Shown here: positions 33,869 through 42,134 of the stretch, one piece after another
How positions within the stretch are numbered: the stretch's first letter is position 1
How the letters are laid out: every line of letters begins with the position of its first letter
Assembly: GCA_035506535.1 (NCBI GenBank)
Contig: DATJPE010000030.1
Span: 62,001-126,000 of the forward strand
DNA length: 64,000 nt
Direction: 5' to 3'
Source: Actinomycetes bacterium
GTDB lineage: Bacteria; Actinomycetota; Actinomycetes; DATJPE01
Notes under the pieces: generated by a model
What the model was told of the DNA's origin: nothing
The model's input: the letters and a program-made list of their open reading frames with translations, nothing else
Databases searched by the model: none
Made by a program: the position numbers and the translations under genes

Positions 33869-34515
33869 GCACCGAGACCCTCGTCCACCTCGTCCGTCAC
33901 GGCGAGGTCGAGAACCCGACGGGCGTCCTGTACGGGCGGCTGCCCGGCTACCACCTGTCCGAGCTGGGCCGCCAGATGGCCGAGGTGGTGGCCAAGCACC
34001 TCGCCGACCGGGACGTGACGCACGTCGTGTCCTCCCCGCTGGAGCGCGCCCAGGAGACCGCGGCGCCGATCGCCGCGGCCCACTCCCTCGAGGTGGCCAC
34101 GGACGGTCGCCTCGTGGAGGCCAGCAACCACTTCCAGGGGCTGGCCTTCGGGGTGGGCGACGGCTCGCTGCGCCACCCGAGACACTGGCGCTACCTGACC
34201 AACCCGTTCCGCCCGTCCTGGGGCGAGCCGTACCGCGAGCTGGTGGCGCGCATGACGCTCGCCGTCGAGGGTGCCCGCGACGCCGCCCGCGGCCACGAGG
34301 CGGTCTGCGTCAGCCACCAGCTGCCGATCTGGATCCTGCGCTGTCATCTGGAGGGGCGCCGGCTCTGGCACGACCCCCGCCGCCGGGAGTGCACGCTCGC
34401 CTCGGTGACCACGGTGCACTTCGACGGCGACCTGGTGGTCGCGGTCTCCTACGACGAGCCCGCGCGCGCCCTGCTGCCGCAGCGCACGCGCGCGATGCCT
34501 CCAGCGGGCGCATGA
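33865..34515 (+). CDS. Histidine phosphatase superfamily protein
   Basis: 216 residues, ATG 33865 overlapping the hemL stop. [10 protein letters not shown] has the catalytic RHG, followed by [24 protein letters not shown], an internal acidic Glu region ([11 protein letters not shown]) and the second catalytic His in [12 protein letters not shown]. Phosphoglycerate-mutase-like phosphatase of unknown substrate; in mycobacteria a homologue (Rv0525) holds the same place between hemL and the ccs genes, from memory. Overlaps the next gene by four bases. Confidence 0.88.
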   Translation: MSTETLVHLVRHGEVENPTGVLYGRLPGYHLSELGRQMAEVVAKHLADRDVTHVVSSPLERAQETAAPIAAAHSLEVATDGRLVEASNHFQGLAFGVGDGSLRHPRHWRYLTNPFRPSWGEPYRELVARMTLAVEGARDAARGHEAVCVSHQLPIWILRCHLEGRRLWHDPRRRECTLASVTTVHFDGDLVVAVSYDEPARALLPQRTRAMPPAGA

Positions 34516-35132
34516 GGGCGCTGGCGCGCGCGGCGGTGGTGCTGGCGTCGGCCGTGCTGGCCGCCGGGTGCACGACCACCGGGCTGGGCGGTGTCGCGGG
34601 GGGCGGCGACACCAAGGACTCGCTGCGCACCGGCGTGACCGAGTGGGCCCCGGACCAGCGGTCGAAGCCGGTCACGCTCACCGGGGAGGACCTGGACGGG
34701 GCCCGGGTCGACCTCGCCTCGCTTCGGGGTTCGGTCGTCGTCGTCAATGTGTGGGGATCCTGGTGCGGCCCCTGTGTGGAGGAGGCCCCGGCCCTCGCGG
34801 CGGCGTACCAGCAGCTGCACCCCAAGGGCGTGCGCTTCGTCGGCATCGACGAGCGGGACAGCGGGGCGGCCGCCCGAAGCTTCGTGACCAACCACGACCA
34901 GAGGTGGCCGAGCCTGGCCGACGACGACGGATCGCTGCTGCTCGCCTTCCGCGGCACGGTGAACCCGAGCGCCATCCCGACCACCCTCGTGATCGACCCG
35001 CGGGGCCGGGTCGCCGCACGCGCCCTCGGAGCGGTACGCACGGACACCCTCACCGCGCTCGTGGACACGGTGCTCCAGGAGTCGTCGACACATCCGGCGT
35101 CGTCGGCCGCCACCTCGCCCGGGGCCGGCTGA
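34512..35132 (+). CDS. TlpA/ResA-like thioredoxin lipoprotein
   Basis: 206 residues, ATG 34512 (ATGA overlap). Signal peptide with lipobox VLAAGC (Cys20), so exported and lipid-anchored. AhpC/TSA-type thioredoxin fold with WGSWCGPC (Cys85, Cys88), GIDERDS and the cis-Pro in AIPTTLV. In System II it keeps apocytochrome c cysteines reduced for heme attachment, fed with electrons by CcdA. Followed directly by ccdA (TGATG). Confidence 0.92.
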   Translation: MRALARAAVVLASAVLAAGCTTTGLGGVAGGGDTKDSLRTGVTEWAPDQRSKPVTLTGEDLDGARVDLASLRGSVVVVNVWGSWCGPCVEEAPALAAAYQQLHPKGVRFVGIDERDSGAAARSFVTNHDQRWPSLADDDGSLLLAFRGTVNPSAIPTTLVIDPRGRVAARALGAVRTDTLTALVDTVLQESSTHPASSAATSPGAG

Positions 35133-35884
35133 TGGCCCTGCTCGGGACCTGGGCGGCCACGGTGACCGACGGGTCGCTGCTGCTGGCGCTGCCGATCGCG
35201 GCGATGGCCGGACTGGTGTCCTTCCTCAGCCCGTGCGTGCTGCCCCTCGTGCCCGGCTACGTGTCGTACACCACGGGGCTGGTCGGCGCTGACCTCGGGG
35301 AGGCGCGGCGAGGCCGCGTCCTCGTCGGGACGGGCCTGTTCGTCCTGGGCTTCACCGCGGTCTTCGTCTCCTTCGGCGCGCTCTTCGGGGGCCTCGGGTC
35401 GTGGCTGCTCGGGCACTCCCTGACGATCCAGCGGGTGCTCGGGGCGCTGACGATCGTCATGGGGCTGGCATTCATGGGCCTGCTCCCCGGGAACACCCGC
35501 GAGTGGCGCATCCACCGCGCTCCGGTCCTCGGACTGGCCGGCGCCCCCCTGCTCGGCGTCCTCTTCGGGCTGGGGTGGACCCCGTGCATCGGGCCGACGC
35601 TCGCCGCGGTCCAGACCCTGGCGCTCACCGAGGCGTCTGCGGCCAGGGGAGCCCTGCTCACGACCGCGTACTGCCTCGGCCTGGGCCTGCCGTTCGTCGC
35701 TGTCGCGCTCGGCCTGCGGCGGGCCGCCGACGGCGTCGGGTGGGTCAAGCGGCACTACCCGGTGGTCATGACCGCGGGGGGGATCCTGCTGGTCACGCTC
35801 GGCGTGCTGCTGCTCACCGGCGTCTGGAACCAGTGGTCGATCGAGCTGCGCTCCTGGGTCGCCGCCTACCGGGTGGGGGTCTGA
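35132..35884 (+). CDS. ccdA: Cytochrome c biogenesis transmembrane protein CcdA
   Basis: 250 residues, ATG 35132 sharing its A with the preceding stop. Six transmembrane helices with the redox Cys35 in SFLSPCVLPLVPGY and Cys152 in GWTPCIGPTL. Carries reducing equivalents from cytosolic thioredoxin to the TlpA-like lipoprotein. DsbD-family core without extra domains. Confidence 0.95.
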   Translation: MALLGTWAATVTDGSLLLALPIAAMAGLVSFLSPCVLPLVPGYVSYTTGLVGADLGEARRGRVLVGTGLFVLGFTAVFVSFGALFGGLGSWLLGHSLTIQRVLGALTIVMGLAFMGLLPGNTREWRIHRAPVLGLAGAPLLGVLFGLGWTPCIGPTLAAVQTLALTEASAARGALLTTAYCLGLGLPFVAVALGLRRAADGVGWVKRHYPVVMTAGGILLVTLGVLLLTGVWNQWSIELRSWVAAYRVGV

Positions 35885-37432
35885 GTGACCGACACGCTGA
35901 CCGGCACCGAGCCGACCGCGCCCCCGGCCGGCCTGGGTCCGTTGGGCTGGGCGCGCTGGGTGTGGCGGCAGCTCACCTCGATGCGGACCGCGCTGTTCCT
36001 GCTGTTCCTCCTCGCCCTCGCCGCGGTCCCCGGCTCGTTGCTGCCGCAACGAGGGACCGACCCGGTCGCGGTCGCCGACTACCTGCGCCGGCACCCGACC
36101 CTCGGCCCGATCCTCGACCGCCTGTCCGGCTTCGACGTGTTCGCGGCGCCCTGGTTCGCCGCGATCTACGTGCTGCTGCTCGTCTCCCTCGTCGGGTGCG
36201 TCCTGCCCCGGACCCGCCAGCACCTGCGCGCCTCACGTGCACGTCCTCCCGCCGCCCCCCGAAACCTCACCCGCCTGCCCGTGTCCCGTTCCTTCACCGC
36301 GCACCGGCCGGCGGAGGAGGTGCTGGAAGCGGCGTACGACGACCTTCGCTCGCACCGGTTCCGGGTCGAGCGCGGCGACGGCTACGTCGCCGCGGAGAAG
36401 GGTTTCCTGCGCGAGACCGGCAACCTCGTCTTCCACCTCGCGGTCGTCGCGATCCTCATCGGCGTGGGGGTCGGCTCGTCGTGGGGCTTCAAGGGCACGC
36501 GCATCCTGGTGGAGGGCGACGGCTTCTCCGACACACTGACCCAGTACGACGGCTTCACCGCCGGGCGCTTCACCAATGCTGACGACCTGCCGCCGTTCTC
36601 GCTCACCCTGAAGCGCTTCGACGCCACCTACCAGACCGCTGGCGACCAGCGAGGGGCGGCGCGCAGCTTCGCGGCGACCGTGCAGGTCATCGACCATCCG
36701 GGTGCGCAGCCGCGCACCGCGACCATCCGGGTCAACAGCCCCTTGCACGTCGCCGGGACGAAGATCTTCCTCGTCGGCCACGGGTACGCACCCCGGTTCA
36801 CGGTGCGCGACGGGCGCGGCGACGTCGTCTGGTCCGGCCCGATCGTCACCTTGCCCCAGGACCCGGTGAACCTGGCGTCGACCGGGGTGCTCAAGGTGTC
36901 CGGGGCCAGGCCGACCCAGCTCGGCTTCGTCGTCGACTTCTTCCCGACAGCCGCGACCGCCTCGGACGGCCGGCTGGTGTCCGCCTTCCCCGCCGCGGTG
37001 TCTCCCGCGGTGAACCTCGGCGGCTGGACCGGCGACCTCGGGCTCGACGTGCCCCAGTCGGTGTACCGGCTGGACACCTCGAGGATGACCTTGGTCGGGC
37101 GGTCGTCGCTTCGCGTCGGCTCGAGCTGGACGCTCCCGGACGGCGCGGGGACGATCACCTTCGACGGAGTCGACCAGTGGGTCAACCTGCAGGTGTCCCA
37201 CGACCCGGGGAAGGGCCTCGCGCTCGTGGCGGCGATCGCGGCCATCGTCGGGCTGCTGCTGTCCCTGCTGGTACGCCGTCGCCGGGTCTGGGTCCGCGCG
37301 TCGAGCGGAACCGACGGGCGTACCGTGGTGGCCGTCGCCGGGTTGTCGCGAACCGAGAACGGCGGCGTGGAACGCGACGTGGACGAGCTGGCCCGCCTGC
37401 TGGGCGCGCCGCCGGACCCCCCGGAGGGATGA
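35885..37432 (+). CDS. resB: ResB-family cytochrome c biogenesis protein
   Basis: 515 residues from GTG 35885, immediately after the ccdA stop. Helices near 30-55 (MRTALFLLFLLALAAVPGSLLPQ), 85-105 and 175-200 (LVFHLAVVAILIGVGVGSSWG), a large extracytoplasmic domain (about 205-440; VNSPLHVAGTKIFLVGHGYAP) and a final helix (ALVAAIAAIVGLLLSLLVRRRR). With the CcsA/B protein it forms the heme handling and ligation complex of System II. The first helix motif SLLPQRG is typical of ResB. Confidence 0.93.
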   Translation: MTDTLTGTEPTAPPAGLGPLGWARWVWRQLTSMRTALFLLFLLALAAVPGSLLPQRGTDPVAVADYLRRHPTLGPILDRLSGFDVFAAPWFAAIYVLLLVSLVGCVLPRTRQHLRASRARPPAAPRNLTRLPVSRSFTAHRPAEEVLEAAYDDLRSHRFRVERGDGYVAAEKGFLRETGNLVFHLAVVAILIGVGVGSSWGFKGTRILVEGDGFSDTLTQYDGFTAGRFTNADDLPPFSLTLKRFDATYQTAGDQRGAARSFAATVQVIDHPGAQPRTATIRVNSPLHVAGTKIFLVGHGYAPRFTVRDGRGDVVWSGPIVTLPQDPVNLASTGVLKVSGARPTQLGFVVDFFPTAATASDGRLVSAFPAAVSPAVNLGGWTGDLGLDVPQSVYRLDTSRMTLVGRSSLRVGSSWTLPDGAGTITFDGVDQWVNLQVSHDPGKGLALVAAIAAIVGLLLSLLVRRRRVWVRASSGTDGRTVVAVAGLSRTENGGVERDVDELARLLGAPPDPPEG

Positions 37433-38457
37433 GCGTGGCGATCGACGAGGGCCTCGCCCGGGTCAGCCTCGAGCTGGTCTACGGGTCCATCGGCATGTAC
37501 ACGCTGGCCATGGGTGCCTACGCGGTCGCCGCCGCGCAGGCCGTCCGCGCGCCGGCCCCGGCCGAGCAGGAGGACGTGGCCGAGGTCGCCCACCGGCCGG
37601 CGCTGGTGGCCACGCCGGTCGCCGTGGCCGGCGACGAGCCGCTGATCGTCGGCCAGGTGGCACGGGGCGGCGAGGCCCGCGCCATCAGCGCCCCGACCGA
37701 GGGTGCTTCCTGGCGCAAGGCGGCGGGCATCGGGACCTCGCTCAGCGTCCTCGCCGACGCCCTGCTGCTCGCCGCCATCATCACGCGCGGTCTCGCAGCC
37801 GGCCGCCCCCCGTGGGGCAACATGTACGAGTTCTCTCTCGTCGGCTGCTTCGTCATCGGGACCGCGTTCCTGGGCTTCGCGCTCACCGACCGGCGCCGCC
37901 AGCTGCTGGGCATCTTCGTCATCCCGCTCGTCCTGCTCGCGCTCGGCCTCGGGGTCACGGTGCTGTACGTCGATGCCGAGGCGCTGCTCCCCGCGCTGCA
38001 CTCCTCGTGGCTGGTCATCCACGTGACGGCGGCGATCGTGTCGAGTGGCGCCTTCTGCTTCGCCGGCGTGATCTCTGCGGTCTACCTGGTCCAGGAGCGG
38101 GCGGAGCGGGTCGCACCCGGCGGCCGACTGGCCCGCCTGCTCCCGCCGTCGCGAGCCCTGGACACCCTCAGCTACCGCGTCATCGCGTTCACCTTCCCGC
38201 TGTGGACCTTCGCGATCATCGCCGGAGCCATCTGGGCGGAGAACGCCTGGGGCCGCTACTGGGGCTGGGACCCCAAGGAGACCTGGGCCTTCATCACGTG
38301 GGTGATCTACGCCGCTTACCTGCACGCCCGCGCGACGGCCGGCTGGAGGGGCCGGGGCGCGGCCTTCATCTCCCTCGCCGGCTTCGCGGCGATGACCTTC
38401 AACCTGTTCGGGGTGAACCTGTTCATCACCGGTCTGCACTCCTACGCAGGGGTCTGA
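37429..38457 (+). CDS. System II cytochrome c heme-lyase subunit (CcsA/CcsB family)
   Basis: 342 residues, ATG 37429 overlapping the resB stop. Polytopic protein with the heme-handling WWD-type motif WGRYWGWDPKETWAFITW and flanking histidines (LHSSWLVIHVTAA, YLHARA). The stretch between the first and second helices (about 40-95) is longer than usual and low-complexity. It presents heme for ligation to CXXCH motifs outside the membrane. Named ccsA in some genomes and ccsB in others. Overlaps the DUF4229 gene by one base. Confidence 0.92.
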   Translation: MSVAIDEGLARVSLELVYGSIGMYTLAMGAYAVAAAQAVRAPAPAEQEDVAEVAHRPALVATPVAVAGDEPLIVGQVARGGEARAISAPTEGASWRKAAGIGTSLSVLADALLLAAIITRGLAAGRPPWGNMYEFSLVGCFVIGTAFLGFALTDRRRQLLGIFVIPLVLLALGLGVTVLYVDAEALLPALHSSWLVIHVTAAIVSSGAFCFAGVISAVYLVQERAERVAPGGRLARLLPPSRALDTLSYRVIAFTFPLWTFAIIAGAIWAENAWGRYWGWDPKETWAFITWVIYAAYLHARATAGWRGRGAAFISLAGFAAMTFNLFGVNLFITGLHSYAGV

Positions 38458-38762
38458 TGCGCCAGTTCTGGACCTACACCCTCGCGCGCCTCGGCCTGGT
38501 CGCCGTCGTGGCCGGGCTGCTCTGGCTGGTCGGGCTGCGCGGCCCCGTCCTCCTCGTGCTCGCCTTCGTCGTCTCGGGTCTGGTGTCCTACGTGATCCTG
38601 CGCCGGCAGCGGGGCGCGCTCGCCGAGACCGTCGATGCGCGTGCCCGGCGCATCCGCGAGCGGATGGCCGAGGCGGAGGCCGCGGAGGATGCGGCTGACG
38701 AGGCGATGCGAACCCAGCGCCCGCCCGCCGAGGGTGGTCCGCAGCCGGGGGTCAGCCGCTGA
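38457..38762 (+). CDS. DUF4229 family small membrane protein
   Basis: 101 residues, ATG 38457. Two helices (ARLGLVAVVAGLLWLVGL and GPVLLVLAFVVSGLVSYVIL), then a charged Arg/Glu/Ala-rich cytosolic tail that is probably helical (AETVDARARRIRERMAEAEAAED). Small actinobacterial family of unknown function, commonly found beside the ccs or men genes. Its 3' end overlaps that of the convergent menA by 11 bp. Confidence 0.8.
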   Translation: MRQFWTYTLARLGLVAVVAGLLWLVGLRGPVLLVLAFVVSGLVSYVILRRQRGALAETVDARARRIRERMAEAEAAEDAADEAMRTQRPPAEGGPQPGVSR

Positions 38763-39627
38763 GGGCGAGCCCCACCAGCAGGCCCAGCGCATAGGCCAGC
38801 TCGGTCCGCCCGGTCGCCTGGAGCACGGGGATGAGGTCGCGTCCGGCTGCGCCGCGCAGCACGGGTCGTACCGCACCCACGGCCAGGGGGAGCGCGCCCA
38901 GGGCCAGCAGCGCCCAGGGGGCGCCGGCCAGCGCGAGGACCACGGGGCCCAGGAACGGCAGCCCGACCGCGGCGGCGTACACCACCCGGGTGCGCGGGTC
39001 CCCCAGGCGCACGGCGAGCGTGCGCTTGCCCGCCGCCTCGTCGGTCGGGACGTCGCGCAGGTTGTTGGCGAGCAGGATCGCGCAGGCGAGCAGCCCGACG
39101 CCGATGCCACAGAGCACGGAGGCGCCGGTCACCCGCAGGACCTGGACGTAGGTGGTGCCGCAGACCGCGACCAGCCCGAAGAACACGAAGACGAAGGCCT
39201 CGCCGAGCCCGGCGTAGCCGTAGGGGCGGGGCCCGCCCGTGTAACCCCAGGCGGCGAGGATCGCGGCCAGGCCGACGCCGACCAGCCACCAGCTGGTCAT
39301 GGCAGCGAGGACCAGCCCGGCCAGGCCCGCGACCGCGAAGCTGCCCAGCGCGGCCCGGCGCACCGCCCCGGGAGCGGCCGCGCCGGACCCGACGAGGCGC
39401 AGCGGGCCCACCCGGACGTCGTCGGTCCCGCGGACCCCGTCGCTGTAGTCGTTGGCGAAGTTCACGCCGACCTGCAGGGCGAGGGCCACCACCAGGGCCA
39501 GCACGGCCCGTCCGGGGCGGACCGAGTCGAGAAGCGCCGCGGCGCCCGTCCCCGCGAGGACCGGGGACACCGCGGCGGGCAGCGTGCGCGGGCGGGCGCC
39601 CTCGATCCATTGCGCGGCGGTCGCCAT
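38752..39627 (-). CDS. menA: 1,4-dihydroxy-2-naphthoate polyprenyltransferase
   Basis: 291 residues from ATG 39627. UbiA-family intramembrane prenyltransferase with about eight or nine helices: ARPRTLPAAVSPVLAG, the first Mg-diphosphate motif NFANDYSDGVRGTDD and the second NNLRDVPTDEAAGKRTLAVRLG. It attaches the isoprenoid tail to DHNA to give demethylmenaquinone. Its ATG overlaps the stop of the upstream ATPase gene (ATGA), so it appears to be translated with it in a menE-ATPase-menA unit. Confidence 0.95.
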   Translation of the reverse strand: MATAAQWIEGARPRTLPAAVSPVLAGTGAAALLDSVRPGRAVLALVVALALQVGVNFANDYSDGVRGTDDVRVGPLRLVGSGAAAPGAVRRAALGSFAVAGLAGLVLAAMTSWWLVGVGLAAILAAWGYTGGPRPYGYAGLGEAFVFVFFGLVAVCGTTYVQVLRVTGASVLCGIGVGLLACAILLANNLRDVPTDEAAGKRTLAVRLGDPRTRVVYAAAVGLPFLGPVVLALAGAPWALLALGALPLAVGAVRPVLRGAAGRDLIPVLQATGRTELAYALGLLVGLALSG

Positions 39628-40811
39628 CAGCCGTCCTGCCCCTCGTCACCGGCCGTGATGCGCCGCCGCAGGTAGGAGTCGAACATGGGCACGGTGAAGG
39701 CGGTCAGCCCCCGCGCCGGGCTGTGGACGAGCCCCTTGGCGATGAGCGCCGCGCGGCGCGGAGCCGCGGTCTCCACGGAGATCCCGAGCGCCGCTGCGAC
39801 CTCCCCGGAGCGGTGCGCCCCCGGACCGAGGCCCGCCATGGCGAGCGCGTACGCGCGTTCGCGTTCGGTGAGCCGCTCGTAGCGCACCCGGAAGAAGCTG
39901 CGGTCCAGGTCCGCCACCACCTCCGTCTCGACAGCGGTCACATCCGCGAGCGTGACCGGGGAACGGCGGGCCGCGTTCCACAGGTGGTAGCCCCACTCCT
40001 GCAGGAAGTACGGGTAGCCGGAGGTCCGCTCCACCACGCGGGCGATCGCGTCGTCGGTGAACGCCAGGCCCTGACGAAGCGCCGGGACCGCGATGGCCGC
40101 GGCCGCGTCGGCGTCCGACAGCCGCCCGATCTCGGTGACGTCGAACGCGCGCTCCGCGTAGGAGCGGCTCGCGGCCAGCAGCGCGGGGAGCTGGGGAAGC
40201 CCCGCCCCCACCAGCACGAGCGGCAGCGAGCGCTGCACGCTCCGGTGCACCGCGCTCACCAGCGCGGCCACCTGCTCCTGGCTCAGCGCCTGCATCTCGT
40301 CGATGACGATCAGCACCGACAGGTCCACCTCGCGCGCGGCGTCTCCGACCGCCTCGAAGAGGTCCACCACGTCGTCGGCCAGCACTCCCGAGTCAGCGAC
40401 CCCGCGCAGCGCGTCGACGTCCAGCGAGATCGCCGAGCCATCCGGCAGGTGCACGGAGAACCCCTTGAGCGCGCGAAGCCCGCGCAGCACGGCGGCGCTC
40501 GGCTTGTGCCGGTCGAAGCGCAGCAGGATGCGGCGCAGCCGCTGGGCCAGCTGGGCGGAGAAGTCGGCGGAGTCGCCGGCCTCGATGTGGCCGACCGAGG
40601 CGCCCTCGTCCTCGGCGATCTCCGCGAACCGGTTGAGCAGGACCGTCTTGCCGACGCCGCGAAGACCGACCAGCAGCAGGCTCTTCCCGGGCCGCCCGGC
40701 CATCGCCCGGCGCAGCGTCACGCCGAAGGCGTCGATGAGCCGGTCCCGTCCGACCAGCTCGGGCGGGGGGGCGCCGGCCCCGGGCCGGAACGGGTTGAGC
40801 AGCTCATCCAT
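39627..40811 (-). CDS. AAA/STAND-type ATPase with ORC-like layout, unknown role
   Basis: 394 residues from ATG 40811. NPFRPGAGAPPPELVGRDRLI at the start is typical of Orc1/Cdc6-like and bacterial AAA ATPases. Walker A GLRGVGKT (49-56), Walker B LIVIDEMQ (about 165-172), sensor region LVLVGAGLP, SGYPYFLQEWGYHLW (lid), and a C-terminal winged helix (YERLTERERAYALAMAGLG ... AALGISVETAAPRRAALIAKGLV). It lies between menE and menA, with which it has no obvious biochemical link. A DNA- or signal-related ATPase is likely, but no function is known to me. Confidence 0.78.
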   Translation of the reverse strand: MDELLNPFRPGAGAPPPELVGRDRLIDAFGVTLRRAMAGRPGKSLLLVGLRGVGKTVLLNRFAEIAEDEGASVGHIEAGDSADFSAQLAQRLRRILLRFDRHKPSAAVLRGLRALKGFSVHLPDGSAISLDVDALRGVADSGVLADDVVDLFEAVGDAAREVDLSVLIVIDEMQALSQEQVAALVSAVHRSVQRSLPLVLVGAGLPQLPALLAASRSYAERAFDVTEIGRLSDADAAAAIAVPALRQGLAFTDDAIARVVERTSGYPYFLQEWGYHLWNAARRSPVTLADVTAVETEVVADLDRSFFRVRYERLTERERAYALAMAGLGPGAHRSGEVAAALGISVETAAPRRAALIAKGLVHSPARGLTAFTVPMFDSYLRRRITAGDEGQDG

Positions 40812-40814
40812 GAC

Positions 40815-40848
40815 GGACCTCGACGCTAGTGGCGTCTTAGACAGGTCC
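40815..40848. terminator. Hairpin between menE and the ATPase gene
   Basis: Outer pair GGACCT/AGGTCC (40815-40820, 40843-40848) and inner pair GACGC/GCGTC (40822-40826, 40832-40836) with a five-base loop. It covers the menE stop codon (TAA, minus strand) and may attenuate read-through into the ATPase and menA. Confidence 0.45.
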
Positions 40849-42021
40849 GGGGTAAGACGCGTCGAGGGCGGCCAGCCCGGCGCGGTCGAGCTTCCCGGAC
40901 GCCAGCACCGGGAGCTCGGCGACCGGGTGCACCCGCCGCGGCGTGGCGACCGGGCCGAGCCGGTCGCGGACGAACCCCCGCAGGTCCTCCACCGCGGGCG
41001 GCGCATCAGGGTCGGCCGGGACGACGAAGGCCACGACCGACTCCCCCCACTCACGGTCGGGCACGCCGACGACGGCAGCCGCGGTGACCCCCGGTGCGTC
41101 GAGCAAGGTCGCGGCCACGAGCGGCGCGGCCACCTTCTCCCCGCCAGTGAGGATGACGTCGTCCGCGCGTCCCAGCAGCCGGAGCCGCCCGTCCTCCCAT
41201 CGCCCCAGGTCCGGGGTGAGCAGCCGGCCCCCGACGAGCACCTGCTCGGTGAGGTCGGGTCGGAGCCGGTACCCGCTGAACAGGGTCGGGCCGGCGATGG
41301 ACACCCGCCCGCCGGCCAGCGTGACGTCGACGTCGCGGATGGGGACGCCGTCGTAGGCGTACCCGCCGCACGTCTCCGACATGCCGTAGGACTCGAGGAC
41401 CTGCACCCCGCTCGAGCGCAGCCCGTCCAGGAGTCCCGCCGGCGCGGCCGCCGCGCCGACGAGCACCCCGTCGTAGGCCGCCAGGACCTCGCCGCGGCCG
41501 GCATCGACGAGGCGGGTGACCTGGGTGGGGACGAGGGACACCAGGAGCGGCAGCCCAAGGGCGTCCGCGCGTCGGCGGGCGAGAGTCGTCGTCTCGGTGA
41601 AGTCCTGGGCGCCGAAGGGTCTCGTGAGGTCCATCGGGTGGACGGGTACGCCCCCCCGGAGCGCACGTACCACGACCTGCAGGCCTCCCGCGTGCCAGGC
41701 CGGCAGTGCCAGCACCCAGAGCCCCGGACCGCCGATGCGCTCGTCCTGGCGAAGCGCGGCGGCCCCCATCGCGACGGCGCTGAGCAGCACGCCCTTCGGC
41801 GGGCCCGTCGAGCCGCCGGTCGCCAGCACGACCGCCACCCCGTCCACCTCGACGGGCCGGTCGGGGCGCAGCGCCTCGAGCACCTGATCGCGTCTCGGGT
41901 CGGGCGGGGGCGGCACCGGAAGGACCGGGGGTGCGCTCGCGTCGAGCGCGGCGCGCAGGGCCGGGGCGAGGGCATCGAGCACCTCAGGTCCGGCCGGGAC
42001 GTCGACGACCAGCGGGTGCAC
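40837..42021 (-). CDS. menE: o-Succinylbenzoate-CoA ligase
   Basis: 394 residues from GTG 42021. Acyl-adenylate-forming enzyme: P-loop ATGGSTGPPKGVLLS, LPAWHAGGLQVVVRAL, ESYGMSETCGGYAYDG (adenine binding), LGRADDVILTGGEKVA, and the catalytic Lys near the C-terminus in LPVLASGKLDR. The N-terminal domain is shortened, as in other actinobacterial MenE proteins. It activates OSB with ATP and CoA for cyclisation by MenB. Divergent from the LacI regulator. Confidence 0.92.
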   Translation of the reverse strand: MHPLVVDVPAGPEVLDALAPALRAALDASAPPVLPVPPPPDPRRDQVLEALRPDRPVEVDGVAVVLATGGSTGPPKGVLLSAVAMGAAALRQDERIGGPGLWVLALPAWHAGGLQVVVRALRGGVPVHPMDLTRPFGAQDFTETTTLARRRADALGLPLLVSLVPTQVTRLVDAGRGEVLAAYDGVLVGAAAAPAGLLDGLRSSGVQVLESYGMSETCGGYAYDGVPIRDVDVTLAGGRVSIAGPTLFSGYRLRPDLTEQVLVGGRLLTPDLGRWEDGRLRLLGRADDVILTGGEKVAAPLVAATLLDAPGVTAAAVVGVPDREWGESVVAFVVPADPDAPPAVEDLRGFVRDRLGPVATPRRVHPVAELPVLASGKLDRAGLAALDASYPGPV

Positions 42022-42100
42022 GCTCCCCCCTCACCCACCCGAGCCGAGTGCCGCCCGGGAATCTCGCGCCCAAGGCCCGGATTCGTGCATCGCCGGGCCG

Positions 42101-42116
42101 CCACCCCATGGTGTGG
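42101..42116. promoter_or_regulatory. Candidate operator upstream of the lacI-type gene
   Basis: CCACCCCATGGTGTGG is a 16-bp palindrome with one mismatched pair, seven bases upstream of the -10 TAATCT. Suitable for autoregulation by the LacI-type protein, or for a shared effect on divergent menE. Unproven. Confidence 0.3.
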
Positions 42117-42122
42117 GCGGGC

Positions 42123-42128
42123 TAATCT
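42123..42128 (+). promoter_or_regulatory. -10 element TAATCT, leaderless type
   Basis: TAATCT, six bases, then ATG 42135. The best match to consensus TATAAT-like hexamers among the leaderless sites in this window. Confidence 0.55.
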
Positions 42129-42134
42129 TCGTGC

